From contig CAKRRN010000042.1 of assembly GCA_934394435.1 (NCBI GenBank), positions 1 through 20,490 on the forward strand: 20,490 nucleotides of DNA. Direction: 5' to 3'. How positions within the stretch are numbered: position 1 is the first letter of the stretch; each line of letters begins with the position of its first letter. This DNA is from an uncultured Bacteroidaceae bacterium. Lineage in GTDB: Bacteria; Bacteroidota; Bacteroidia; Bacteroidales; Bacteroidaceae. Below the pieces are notes generated by a model. It was not told where the DNA came from, searched no databases, and saw only the letters and a program-made list of their open reading frames with translations. Shown in pieces: positions 1 through 7,632 of this stretch. The translations under genes and the position numbers were made by a program.

Positions 1-300
1 CTCAATGAACTTCTCGGTGGGGAGCTCTGGCATCAGTATGCCTCGGCAGGTACTCTGCAGACGTGCCGCATTTTCATCAGGGCGAAACACACGTACCTTG
101 CCATCAGGACAACGATAAGCCTTCAGCCCTTCGAATGCTTCCTGACCATAGTGAAGGCATGTGGCAGCCATGTGCAGAGGGATGGTCTCTTCGCTGCAAA
201 CTTCTATCTCGCCCCATGCTCCGTTGCGGTAATAGCATCGTACATTGTAGTCCGTTTTCATGTAACCGAATGTAAGGTTACTCCAATCAATTTCTTTCAT
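1..300 (-). CDS. ilvE: Branched-chain amino acid aminotransferase, N-terminal part
   Basis: The first 100 codons of a fold-type IV PLP aminotransferase that interconverts branched-chain amino acids and their 2-oxo acids in the cytoplasm. Reading starts at the ATG at 300 and stays open to the window edge, so the C-terminal two thirds or more, including the PLP lysine, is outside. Recognition rests on the block HYGQEAFEGLKAYR (about residues 63-76) followed by FRPDENAARL, which is characteristic of the long bacterial IlvE type. It lies 66 bases downstream of xseB on the same strand but has a likely promoter of its own at 362-369. A D-amino-acid or aminodeoxychorismate lyase relative is less likely because of the EAFEGLKAYR block. 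Confidence 0.9.
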   Translation of the reverse strand, partial: MKEIDWSNLTFGYMKTDYNVRCYYRNGAWGEIEVCSEETIPLHMAATCLHYGQEAFEGLKAYRCPDGKVRVFRPDENAARLQSTCRGILMPELPTEKFIE

Positions 301-361
301 ATTGCTATTCTTTAATTTCTTTTTGTTATAGGCTGTAGGCAAAATGCCTTTGGAAGTACTG

Positions 362-369
362 CAAAGTTA
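362..369 (-). promoter_or_regulatory. Bacteroidota -7 box for ilvE
   Basis: On the minus strand the sequence is TAACTTTG, a full match to the Bacteroidota TAnnTTTG -7 element. It overlaps the TAA stop of xseB (367-369). The predicted start near 357 gives a leader of about 57 nt before ilvE. No TTTG is seen at the -33 spacing, so this rests on the -7 box alone. Confidence 0.5.
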
Positions 370-570
370 CTCCTTTTCGTTGACTTCGAGTAGGGATTTG
401 CAACTTTTTTCCGCCTCATAGAGTTGCTCACGGCAATACTTCATCCATCTTTGTGCCTGTTTGAGGCTTTCTGCCATTTGGTCTACTGAGATTTTTCCGC
501 TTTCCATGCTTTCAGCCAGTTCTTCCAGCTTTTGCATAGCTTGTTCGTAAGTTAGTTCTTTTTTTTGCAT
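367..570 (-). CDS. xseB: Exodeoxyribonuclease VII small subunit
   Basis: A 67-residue protein, the usual size for XseB, the small helical subunit that packs along the coiled coil of XseA in exonuclease VII. The N-terminal signature LTYEQAMQKLEELAESMESG, followed by an acidic and basic helix ending near residue 60, is typical of the family: two antiparallel helices and no signal peptide. The start codon lies inside the end of xseA (19-base overlap), so the two are translationally coupled, matching their fixed stoichiometric assembly. The stop codon is embedded in the probable ilvE promoter. Confidence 0.93.
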   Translation of the reverse strand: MQKKELTYEQAMQKLEELAESMESGKISVDQMAESLKQAQRWMKYCREQLYEAEKSCKSLLEVNEKE

Positions 571-1805
571 GATGTTACTGTAGAAAGGATTTTTCCGCCA
601 AGTGTCTGGGTCACCAACTGGTCTCCCTGGCTTAGAAGGGTAGGGTCTGTTACAACTTTCCCTTGGCAGGTCGTTATGGAATATCCGCGTTTAAGTAGCA
701 ATGAAGGGTCAGTGGCTTTTAGCCTTTGCTCCATCAGTGCCAAGCGGTGTTGCTCTCGTTCTATTTTCTGCTGGAGTAGTGTGTTCAACTTCAGCTGGAT
801 TTGTTTCAAGTTCATCTGCATGCGGTCCGTCAGTCGCTGAATCAGTAGAGGCAGAATGCTGGCTTGCTTGTCTAAGCGTTGACGCTCTCTGAGCATCTTC
901 TCTTGCGTGGCGTGTGTTATCCTGTTGTAATACTCATCGAGCAGGGCAGCTTCCTGTGCTTGATGTTCTATGATGAAGGCAGCCGCAGCCGTTGGTGTCT
1001 TGACCCTTGTGTGTGCCACATAGTCCAATACGGTCTCATCGCGTTCGTGTCCGATGCCTGTCATCACAGGCAGAGGAAATTGTGCGACGTAGGAAGCCAA
1101 CAGATAGCTGTCGAAGTCGCTTAGGTCTCCTGTGGCACCACCACCGCGTATGATGACCACCAGATCCCAGTTGTCAGCCTCTTTCGCAATGGTTAGTAAG
1201 GCAGCGCAAACAGTCTCTTCCACTCTGCTCCCTTGCATGACGGCAGGAAACAAATGTGTGTGGAAGTTAAACCCATACTCGTTTGTAGCCAGTTGGTGGC
1301 AGAAGTCACCATAGCCAGCTGCGCCTTGGGCTGACACTACGGCAATGCGTTTTAGCAGTCGTGGAAGGGGAAGCGTCTGGTTGTCATGCAGGATACCGTC
1401 AGCCTCAAGTTGCATCAGTATCTCACGTCTGCGCCTTGCCATATCGCCCAAAGTGAAGTTTGAATCTACATCCACGATGTTGAGCGAAAAGCCGTATTGC
1501 TCATGAAAGCGCACTTGCACCAGCAGTTTCACCTGCATACCAGAGTGGAGTGTCTGACCTGTCTCATGCTGGAAACGCAGTCGAAGCATGTTGTAGGTTC
1601 GTGCCCAACAGGTGACTCTTGCTCGGGCAAGTATGTTCTTTCCGTTCTCATCCTTCTGTATCAGCTCGCCATAGAAGTGCCCTCCGTATCCGCAAGAGGC
1701 ATCGCTGAGTTCGCCCACCACCCAATACTCCTCATCGAGTGAGGCTTCCAGTACGGAACGAACCATATTATTCAGTTCGTAGAGCGTATATTCGTTACTT
1801 GTCAT
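552..1805 (-). CDS. xseA: Exodeoxyribonuclease VII large subunit
   Basis: Catalytic large subunit of exonuclease VII, which degrades single-stranded DNA to oligonucleotides. The 417-residue reading from the ATG at 1805 is slightly short of the common 400-460 range but complete. It has an N-terminal OB-fold (about residues 6-112), then a catalytic core with RGGG at 220-223 and GIGHERDETVLDYVA at 250-264 running into TPTAAAA, and a long C-terminal coiled coil (about 290-370) for XseB binding. The frame stays open upstream to 2042, but that extension runs into the preceding phosphatase gene and has no XseA character, so 1805 is preferred. It lies 26 bases after the phosphatase gene and overlaps xseB. 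Confidence 0.95.
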   Translation of the reverse strand: MTSNEYTLYELNNMVRSVLEASLDEEYWVVGELSDASCGYGGHFYGELIQKDENGKNILARARVTCWARTYNMLRLRFQHETGQTLHSGMQVKLLVQVRFHEQYGFSLNIVDVDSNFTLGDMARRRREILMQLEADGILHDNQTLPLPRLLKRIAVVSAQGAAGYGDFCHQLATNEYGFNFHTHLFPAVMQGSRVEETVCAALLTIAKEADNWDLVVIIRGGGATGDLSDFDSYLLASYVAQFPLPVMTGIGHERDETVLDYVAHTRVKTPTAAAAFIIEHQAQEAALLDEYYNRITHATQEKMLRERQRLDKQASILPLLIQRLTDRMQMNLKQIQLKLNTLLQQKIEREQHRLALMEQRLKATDPSLLLKRGYSITTCQGKVVTDPTLLSQGDQLVTQTLGGKILSTVTSCKKKN

Positions 1806-1831
1806 GAGCTCTTTTTGTGGGGCGTGAAAGG

Positions 1832-3139
1832 TTAGTTGCGTGCGTTGGATAGTTTGGCTGTATAATAAGCCTTGAGGTCTTCCCAACGATAGTAGGGGAA
1901 TTTCACGGGCTTCACAGGCAAGGTCACCTCGTGCTCCTGTAGCAAGGCCTTGACCAGGATGTCGCCTTGTTTGCCTTTTCGTGGACGATAGAATACAAGT
2001 TGGATATTTCCTGCCATGGGGAAGATTTCGGAGTTCACCCATACGCGGTCAAGTGTGTCGAGGTTTTCAACCGTCGTTCCTACGTTGCCCAGTTCCATCA
2101 GAGCTGCCAGTGGCATGAGAAATACTTCGTGGCCAAAGCGCAGAGTGGCACCGTGGTAATCCTTATTGCTCACAATTGTATCGGCTGTCTCCAGGAAATT
2201 CTTGAGCAGAGCTTCTACTTTGAAAGGTGCTTTGCGTTGTGTGTAGTTTGAAGCTCCAAACTCTGTGTAATGTGTACGGTTGTAGAGTGTCCACAGATCG
2301 TAAGCCTCGTCTTCTGTAAAATATTTCCAGAGATTGGGGGCTCCATAATGACTTTGCATATTGCAGCAGACATCAAACACACGCCTCATCAGTCTTTCGC
2401 TGTTTAGACTGTCGCGACTGTAACTTTCATCGTTGAACAACTGTTTGCAGAAGCGTGCTGGATGTACAAGTTCCTTGCGCCATTTCTCCACCAGTCCTGC
2501 ACGTCCTTTTTCTGCTTCGCTCACGTAGTCTGGTGTGCCTGGTGCCAGATACCATTGGAATGTGTTGCTCACATCGTTGTGCATCGTCAGGTTAGGGAAG
2601 TGGCGAGTGAGCTCTTCGCATTCAGCCTCCATGCTTAGTATGCAACGTATGACCACGGTGCTTCGAGCATCTACCCGTGCGTTTTTTGCATTGAAAACCT
2701 GTGGAAAATTGTTTGCCATACGTCTGCCAATGCCATGATGCTGGTCTTCTCCTTTACTGGTGAGCTCCCCTATGCGCCCTTTGGCTCCTTGATAGAATTC
2801 CTCTACGCTGGCCAGCAGTTGTTCGCCTTCTTGGGTCAACTTTCCTTGTTTGTGTGCTTTCTTTAGGGGTTTCAGCACATCCTGGTATTGGTTGTCACCG
2901 CACAGCCAACGACTTCCGTGGCGTGCGTATCCCGTAAGATAAAAAGGCTCATACCCCTTGGGTGTTGGGCTGAGTTTGCTGGTAGGGGTGGGGTAGGCTG
3001 TATAGTTGCTACCGCACAGATTGATGTTCTCGTGAATAGCCTTTCTGGCTTCTGTCCAGTTAGTGTTTTGGGCAGAAACAATGCTGGCAGCTCCTATGGC
3101 TGCCAGCATCATGAATGTATAGAGTTTCTTGCTCTGCAT
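1832..3139 (-). CDS. Exported histidine-type phosphatase, MINPP-like
   Basis: A 435-residue member of the histidine acid phosphatase clan, nearest in pattern to bacterial multiple inositol polyphosphate phosphatases. The N-terminus has a signal peptide with a cleavable SAQ site (about residue 23). The phosphohistidine motif is RHGSRW at 73-78 (catalytic H74). The proton-donor region reads LRFGHEVFLMPL with HE at 337-338, where MINPP enzymes usually have HAE and other histidine acid phosphatases HD. It probably acts in the periplasm or on the surface on phosphate monoesters; phytate is only one possible substrate. It lies 87 bases after the beta subunit of the decarboxylase with no evident promoter or terminator between, and 26 bases before xseA, so it may be read through from the decarboxylase operon. 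Confidence 0.85.
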   Translation of the reverse strand: MQSKKLYTFMMLAAIGAASIVSAQNTNWTEARKAIHENINLCGSNYTAYPTPTSKLSPTPKGYEPFYLTGYARHGSRWLCGDNQYQDVLKPLKKAHKQGKLTQEGEQLLASVEEFYQGAKGRIGELTSKGEDQHHGIGRRMANNFPQVFNAKNARVDARSTVVIRCILSMEAECEELTRHFPNLTMHNDVSNTFQWYLAPGTPDYVSEAEKGRAGLVEKWRKELVHPARFCKQLFNDESYSRDSLNSERLMRRVFDVCCNMQSHYGAPNLWKYFTEDEAYDLWTLYNRTHYTEFGASNYTQRKAPFKVEALLKNFLETADTIVSNKDYHGATLRFGHEVFLMPLAALMELGNVGTTVENLDTLDRVWVNSEIFPMAGNIQLVFYRPRKGKQGDILVKALLQEHEVTLPVKPVKFPYYRWEDLKAYYTAKLSNARN

Positions 3140-3226
3140 ATTGTTGCTTCGTCTTGTGTTTTTATTTGAAGTTCTTCTTTCGGTACTGTTGGCAGAGAGA
3201 ATCAGTCAACAGTCAGTCTGCAGTAT

Positions 3227-4510
3227 TTAACCTAAGAAGCTGAGTAGGATACCTGCAGCAACAGCTGAACCAATCACACCAGCTACATTGGGTCCCATGG
3301 CGTGCATGAGAAGGAAGTTGCATGGGTCTGCCTTCTGTCCCTCTACCTGGCTCACACGAGCTGCCATTGGGACTGCACTCACACCTGCCGAACCGATAAG
3401 CGGATTGATCTTCTCTTTCAAGAACAGGTTCATCAGTTTGGCCAGCAAGACACCGCCAGCTGTTCCCACACCGAATGCGACAATACCTACGCACAGGATG
3501 CTTAATGTCTGCCAGTTGAGGAAAGCCTCAGCTGTGGCAGTAGCACCTACTGTAGTACCCAGGAAGATGACCACAATGTTGTTCAACTCATTCTGTGCGG
3601 CCTTGCTCAGACGTTCTACCACACCACTCTCCTTCATGAGGTTGCCCAGCATGAGACAGCCTATCAGAGTGGCTGCAGAGGGCAGGATGAGCGAAACCAA
3701 GATGGCAACCACAATGGGGAAGATAATCTTTTCCTTCTTGCTCACGGTGCGCAACTGCTTCATGCGTATCATACGTTCCTTCTTAGTGGTCAGCAGTCGC
3801 ATGATGGGAGGCTGGATGACTGGTACCAGAGCCATGTAGCTGTAGGCTGCCACGGCAATAGGACCCAGCAAGTGGGGAGCCAGTTTGGTGGTCAAGAAAA
3901 TGGCGGTTGGGCCATCAGCTCCACCGATAATACCAATGGATGCTGCCTCTTGAGGATTGAACCCAAACACGTCCATCTGTGTCACCATGAAGGTTGCAAA
4001 GATACCCAGCTGTGCTGCAGCGCCCAGCAAGAGGCTCTTGGGGTTGGCAATCAGTGGACCGAAGTCGGTCATCGCACCCACTCCCAGGAATATAAGGCAA
4101 GGGTAGATGCCAGCCTTCACTCCGATGTAGAGCACATCGAGCAATCCTCCCTCAGCCATCACGTGCCGATAGCTGTGGTAGTAAGGGCTTTCGGGATTGA
4201 GAAACTCATTGTTCCACATGTCGGTGTGGAACAATCCTGCACCAGGCAGATTCGTAAGTATCATGCCAAAGGCGATGGGGAGCAGGAGCAGAGGCTCGTA
4301 TTCTTTCTTGATGGCAAGATAGAGTAGCACGCAGCCCACACCCAGCATGACCAGATTCTTCCACCCCGTCCCGATGAAGAAGGAGGTGAATCCCATCTCG
4401 CTATAGAATTTCTCCAGGGCGTTGCCCAGATTGAAGTCACCGGCCATCATAGGGGTGGCCACCAGTAGAAGCAATGCCATGAGGCACATGGCGCGCAGAT
4501 GTGTCTTCAT
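3227..4510 (-). CDS. mmdB: Na+-translocating decarboxylase beta subunit (MmdB/OadB)
   Basis: A 427-residue polytopic membrane protein, the decarboxylase and sodium channel subunit of biotin-dependent sodium pumps. It releases CO2 from carboxybiotin and exports Na+. The key motif GIIGGADGPTAIF includes GGADG at 196-200; D199 corresponds to the essential membrane aspartate of Klebsiella OadB. VPVIQPPIMRLLT (229-241) and the GPNVAGVIGSAVAAG C-terminus are also family hallmarks. Residues 1-23 look like a signal sequence and are followed by a short exported segment before the first conserved helix, an arrangement seen in other Bacteroidota homologues as far as I recall. It starts only 7 bases after the biotin carrier. 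Together with the MmdA-type carboxyltransferase the substrate is probably methylmalonyl-CoA; oxaloacetate or glutaconyl-CoA are alternatives. Confidence 0.93.
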   Translation of the reverse strand: MKTHLRAMCLMALLLLVATPMMAGDFNLGNALEKFYSEMGFTSFFIGTGWKNLVMLGVGCVLLYLAIKKEYEPLLLLPIAFGMILTNLPGAGLFHTDMWNNEFLNPESPYYHSYRHVMAEGGLLDVLYIGVKAGIYPCLIFLGVGAMTDFGPLIANPKSLLLGAAAQLGIFATFMVTQMDVFGFNPQEAASIGIIGGADGPTAIFLTTKLAPHLLGPIAVAAYSYMALVPVIQPPIMRLLTTKKERMIRMKQLRTVSKKEKIIFPIVVAILVSLILPSAATLIGCLMLGNLMKESGVVERLSKAAQNELNNIVVIFLGTTVGATATAEAFLNWQTLSILCVGIVAFGVGTAGGVLLAKLMNLFLKEKINPLIGSAGVSAVPMAARVSQVEGQKADPCNFLLMHAMGPNVAGVIGSAVAAGILLSFLG

Positions 4511-4517
4511 AATGTGT

Positions 4518-5234
4518 TTATGCTAATTCGATCAGAATATCACCACCCTGAACCTGGGTGCCCTTTTCCACTTTGACAGCTTTTACCGTACCAGCGGCTT
4601 CAGCCGTAATGCTGTTTTCCATCTTCATGGCTTCGAGCATCACCACAGTCTGACCTGCCTTTACTGCATCGCCTGCCTTTACCAAGACTTGTGTCACCGT
4701 ACCTGGCAGAGGAGCTGTCACGCAATTTGCACCAGCTGCTGGTTTGGGTGCAGCGGCAGGTGCTGGAGCTTGGTTTGCTGCTGGAGCTTGGCTTGCTGCT
4801 GGCTGTGCATCGGCAACAAACTCCACAAGAGTCATACCTTGGCTGACGCTCTGCCCTTGGCTTACACATACGTTCTTGACGGTTCCGTCAGCCTCTGCTG
4901 TGATGTCGTTAGCCATCTTCATGGCTTCCATGACCACCAGCACATCGCCTTTCTTCACCTTCTGTCCTGCTTGAACCTTCACGCATGTGATGGTTCCTGG
5001 CAGAGGAGCTATAACATTGCCTGGAGCTGCTGCCGTTGGGCGAGCCACAGCGGGTGCTGCCTGTCCGCTTGCTGCAGCAGGTCTAACTATTGGGTGAGCT
5101 GCGTGATGAGTTTTTTCTGGTAGTTCTACCTCGTAGTTCTTCCCATTGACGGTTACGTTCAGATTACCGTTCTCCAGTTCTTCTACGCTGGCTGCATAGT
5201 CCTGGCCACTTATCTTGAACTTATATTCTTTCAT
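4518..5234 (-). CDS. mmdC: Biotin carrier protein with two biotinyl domains
   Basis: A 238-residue carrier that shuttles CO2 from the carboxyltransferase to the membrane decarboxylase. Residues 1-40 form the short N-terminal module common in Bacteroidota carriers (FKISGQDY, VTVNGKNYEVEL). An Ala/Pro linker follows, then one biotinyl domain (about 73-140, EAMKM with biotinyl lysine K106), a second Ala/Pro/Gln linker (141-170), and a second complete biotinyl domain (about 171-238, EAMKM with K204). Both domains start with APLPGT and are clearly an internal duplication; the lysines are 98 residues apart. Family members usually carry a single domain and run about 120-170 residues. The gene sits 32 bases after the gamma subunit and 7 before the beta subunit. 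The gene name follows Veillonella usage. Confidence 0.93.
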   Translation of the reverse strand: MKEYKFKISGQDYAASVEELENGNLNVTVNGKNYEVELPEKTHHAAHPIVRPAAASGQAAPAVARPTAAAPGNVIAPLPGTITCVKVQAGQKVKKGDVLVVMEAMKMANDITAEADGTVKNVCVSQGQSVSQGMTLVEFVADAQPAASQAPAANQAPAPAAAPKPAAGANCVTAPLPGTVTQVLVKAGDAVKAGQTVVMLEAMKMENSITAEAAGTVKAVKVEKGTQVQGGDILIELA

Positions 5235-5266
5235 CTTGTTATGTCTGTTTTGTTGGTAAATAATGT

Positions 5267-5593
5267 TCAGAGCGTTGGGTTCAGTTCGCTGTGCCAGGCT
5301 GTCTCTGTGGGATGCCAGGTGAGCACTCCGCTCTCAATGTCGTGCAAGTCATTCTGATAGAGATGCACCGCTGTGGCCACTGCTGCCAAGTCTGCTTCCG
5401 AAGGCTTGCCCTCTGCACAATGGCTTGAAGTTGCTTCTCCGTTTGACTGGGATGCGTTCTGGCTTTGCTTGTGGGTGTTTAGGCTACCCATGAACTGCAA
5501 TATCAGCACCAGAATAACCAGTATACAGAAGACAATGCCTACACCCATGCCAGTCATCAGCCATGCTGTAGACCAATCTGTAAGTAGTATCAT
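5267..5593 (-). CDS. Na+-translocating decarboxylase gamma/delta subunit (OadG/MmdD-type)
   Basis: A 108-residue small membrane protein. One transmembrane helix (about residues 11-36, MGVGIVFCILVILVLILQFM) is followed by a polar Ser/Gln/Asn-rich linker and a C-terminal segment (about 68-90, DLAAVATAVHLYQND) that resembles the helical end of OadG proteins. This subunit tethers the carboxyltransferase to the membrane beta subunit. Sequence conservation in this family is low, so identification leans on the helix-plus-linker layout and on the position between mmdA and the biotin carrier. It is preceded by a clear AAGGAG ribosome-binding site. Confidence 0.8.
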   Translation of the reverse strand: MILLTDWSTAWLMTGMGVGIVFCILVILVLILQFMGSLNTHKQSQNASQSNGEATSSHCAEGKPSEADLAAVATAVHLYQNDLHDIESGVLTWHPTETAWHSELNPTL

Positions 5594-5602
5594 AATATTT
5601 TA

Positions 5603-5608
5603 CTCCTT
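5603..5608 (-). promoter_or_regulatory. Shine-Dalgarno site for the gamma subunit
   Basis: On the minus strand AAGGAG lies 9 bases before the ATG at 5593. Strong Shine-Dalgarno sites are uncommon in Bacteroidota, so it stands out among the otherwise A-rich leaders of this window and supports the start chosen for the gamma subunit. Confidence 0.6.
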
Positions 5609-5626
5609 ATTTGTTTTTTGTTGGGT

Positions 5627-7198
5627 TTACAAGGGGATGTTGCCATGCTTCTTGGCAGGGTTGTGCTGTTTCTTGCCTGCCAGTTGCTCCAGCGCACGGA
5701 TAATGCGGAAGCGCGTGTTGCGTGGTTCTATCACATCATCGATGTAACCATATTTGGCTGCCTGATACGGTGTGGCAAAGAGCTTGGTGTATTCGTCTTC
5801 TTTCTCTTTGATGAATGCCTTGGCCTCTTCGGTCTTTCCTTCCTCCTTGAGAGCCTTAGCTTCCTTTGCGTAGAGCACGCTGGCTGCACCGCTGGCACCC
5901 ATCACGGCTATTTCTGCAGAAGGCCATGCATAGTTGAGGTCGCCACGTAGTTGCTTACAGCTCATTACGATATGGCTACCACCGTATGACTTACGCAGGG
6001 TGACAGTCACCTTGGGTACGGTGGCTTCTCCATAAGCGTAGAGCAACTTAGCACCATGCAGGATTACGGCATTGTATTCCTGAGCAGTACCGGGAAGGAA
6101 TCCTGGAACGTCTACAAGTGTCACAATGGGGATGTTGAAGCAGTCGCAGAAACGAACAAAGCGAGCACCCTTGCGGCTTGAGTTGCAGTCGAGCACACCT
6201 GCCAGCTGCTTGGGCTGGTTGGCAACGATACCTACGCTCTCGCCATTGAAGCGAGCGAAACCGACAATGATATTCTTTGCAAAGTTTGGCTGCACTTCCA
6301 TAAACTCACCGTTGTCTACAATGCTGCCGATTACCTCGTACATGTCGTAGGGGTGGTTGGGGTTCTCTGGAATAATCTCATTCAGACTGTCTTCCAAGCG
6401 GTCGATGGGGTCAGTGCACTCCACGCGTGGAGTCTTCTCCAGGTTGTTTTGTGGGATGTAACTCATCAGTTGCTTAATCATGGCAATACACTCCTCCTCG
6501 GTAGAGGCTGTGAAGTGCGTTACGCCTGACTTGCTGCCGTGTACGCTGGCACCACCAAGCTGCTCCTGAGTCACTACCTCGCCCAATACAGCCTTCACAG
6601 GACCAGGACCCGTGAGGAACATATATGAGGTATTCTCTACCATGAAGGTAAAGTCTGTCAGAGCGGGACTGTATACGGCACCTCCTGCACAGGGGCCCAT
6701 GATAGCACTTATCTGTGGAATGACACCGCTCGACATAATATTGCGCTGGAATATCTCAGCATAGCCAGCCAGAGCGTTGATGCCTTCCTGCAAGCGTGCG
6801 CCACCAGAATCGTTCAGACCGATAACAGGAGCACCCACCTTCATGGCGATATCCATCACCTTGCATATTTTGCTTGCGAGCATTTCGCTCAGCGAACCTG
6901 CGCTCACAGTGAAGTCTTGTGCGAATACGTATACCAGACGACCACCGATGGTACCGCTACCAGTTACCACACCATCGCCCAAATAATGTTTCTTTTCCAT
7001 GCCGAAGTTTGTGCAGCGATGCTGTACAAACATGTCCATCTCTTCAAATGAACCTTCGTCTAGCAACATGGCTATGCGCTCGCGCGCTGTGTACTTGCCT
7101 TTGGCATGTTGCTTGTCAATGGCTTTTTCGCCTCCACCCAAGCGAGCTTTGGCACGGAGCTCAACCAGCTCCTTGATTTTTTCTGCTTGTGTACTCAT
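5627..7198 (-). CDS. mmdA: Methylmalonyl-CoA decarboxylase alpha / acyl-CoA carboxyltransferase subunit
   Basis: Carboxyltransferase that moves the carboxyl group of (S)-methylmalonyl-CoA to biotin, giving propionyl-CoA. From the ATG at 7198 it is 523 residues, a normal length. N- and C-terminal crotonase-fold halves are both present: SGGARLQEGINALAGYAEIF and the oxyanion loop GPCAGGAVYSPALTDF in the first half, LVDVPGFLPGT, RKSYGGSHIVMS and AWPSAEIAVMGASGA in the second. A TTG at 7213 could extend it by five residues, but ATG is preferred. First gene of the four-gene sodium pump operon. Sequence alone cannot separate it from a propionyl-CoA carboxylase beta subunit; linkage to the membrane subunits decides for the decarboxylase. 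No epimerase or mutase gene is adjacent. Confidence 0.92.
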   Translation of the reverse strand: MSTQAEKIKELVELRAKARLGGGEKAIDKQHAKGKYTARERIAMLLDEGSFEEMDMFVQHRCTNFGMEKKHYLGDGVVTGSGTIGGRLVYVFAQDFTVSAGSLSEMLASKICKVMDIAMKVGAPVIGLNDSGGARLQEGINALAGYAEIFQRNIMSSGVIPQISAIMGPCAGGAVYSPALTDFTFMVENTSYMFLTGPGPVKAVLGEVVTQEQLGGASVHGSKSGVTHFTASTEEECIAMIKQLMSYIPQNNLEKTPRVECTDPIDRLEDSLNEIIPENPNHPYDMYEVIGSIVDNGEFMEVQPNFAKNIIVGFARFNGESVGIVANQPKQLAGVLDCNSSRKGARFVRFCDCFNIPIVTLVDVPGFLPGTAQEYNAVILHGAKLLYAYGEATVPKVTVTLRKSYGGSHIVMSCKQLRGDLNYAWPSAEIAVMGASGAASVLYAKEAKALKEEGKTEEAKAFIKEKEDEYTKLFATPYQAAKYGYIDDVIEPRNTRFRIIRALEQLAGKKQHNPAKKHGNIPL

Positions 7199-7244
7199 TT
7201 TTGTACTATACAATTTTTTATTGATTGTTTCTCGTATTTCCTTG

Positions 7245-7252
7245 CAAAGATA
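7245..7252 (-). promoter_or_regulatory. -7 box for the mmdA operon
   Basis: The minus strand reads TATCTTTG, a full match to TAnnTTTG. The predicted start near 7240 gives a leader of about 42 nt. No TTTG is seen 19-21 bases further upstream, so the -33 element is weak or absent. Confidence 0.5.
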
Positions 7253-7432
7253 ACCAAATTATACATGCCACGTTCTCTTTTTCCGTTCTTTTTGTTGCCA
7301 AACACTTTACCTTGTTCTGTAAAATCGGCTTCGGATGCAACACATAGGCAACCTCCATGCTTTATAAGCCTGCTTGTTTGTCTTATGGACTATACGTTAC
7401 CTGAATATTACAAAGTACGAAATATTTTTTTC

Positions 7433-7462
7433 CTAACTGGGGAAATTTTTTTTCCCAGTTAG
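7433..7462. repeat. Inverted repeat with A/T-rich loop and flanks
   Basis: CTAACTGGG (7433-7441) and CCCAGTTAG (7454-7462) are perfect 9-base arms. The loop continues the pairing as AAA/TTT across a bulged G at 7442. Outside the arms a T run (7425-7431) faces an A run (7463-7467). CAGTTAGAA recurs at 7476-7484, 20 bases after its first copy at 7456. It may act as a terminator or a protein site; no U tract follows the stem in either direction. Confidence 0.55.
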
Positions 7463-7540
7463 AAAAATAAAATCGCAGTTAGAAGCAAGTGTGGTGTCCC
7501 AGCTCTTTTGTCTGAGAAAAAACTGTGGGGTCGGAAAAGC

Positions 7541-7590
7541 CATAAAGAAATTGCCACGCGAGGACGTGCGGAAACATCTTCGTGTGGCAA
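7541..7590 (-). terminator. Rho-independent terminator of the DUF5715 gene
   Basis: A long hairpin at 7551-7590 pairs TTGCCACGCGAGGA with TCTTCGTGTGGCAA through a 14-bp stem containing two G-U wobbles, then a mismatch, two further pairs and a 6-base loop. In the minus-strand direction it is followed by TTTCTTTATG. It lies 42 bases after the DUF5715 stop codon. Confidence 0.65.
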
Positions 7591-7632
7591 TACTTCTCTT
7601 TGCCGTTTACCCAAAGGCTTGGCGGAAACTAT

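Larger units (their letters stand above)
7199..7632. other. Intergenic region between the decarboxylase operon and the DUF5715 gene
   Basis: 434 bases without a credible gene. From right to left it holds a hairpin terminator for the DUF5715 gene (7551-7590), an A/T-flanked inverted repeat (7433-7462), a stretch of about 170 bases in which I see nothing, and the mmdA -7 box (7245-7252). I looked for a cobalamin riboswitch because methylmalonyl-CoA metabolism depends on B12, and found no B12 box. Short open frames here have no coding character. Confidence 0.7.

Noticed and set aside
1806..2042. N-terminal extension of XseA
   Set aside because: The 79 extra codons overlap the phosphatase gene in another frame and lack family similarity; the ATG at 1805 matches the expected XseA start.
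3185..3213. ACTGTTG/CAACAGT inverted repeat downstream of the beta subunit gene as a terminator
   Set aside because: The stem is only 7 bp with a 15-base loop and no U tract follows on the minus strand, so it is not convincing as a terminator.
3288..3839. A 183-codon plus-strand frame inside the beta subunit gene
   Set aside because: Antisense to conserved membrane-protein coding sequence; no recognisable domain and no initiation context.
7199..7632. Cobalamin riboswitch or other leader RNA upstream of mmdA
   Set aside because: No B12 box and no fitting long-range pairing was seen; the only strong structure near here is the terminator of the opposite neighbour and the A/T-flanked dyad.
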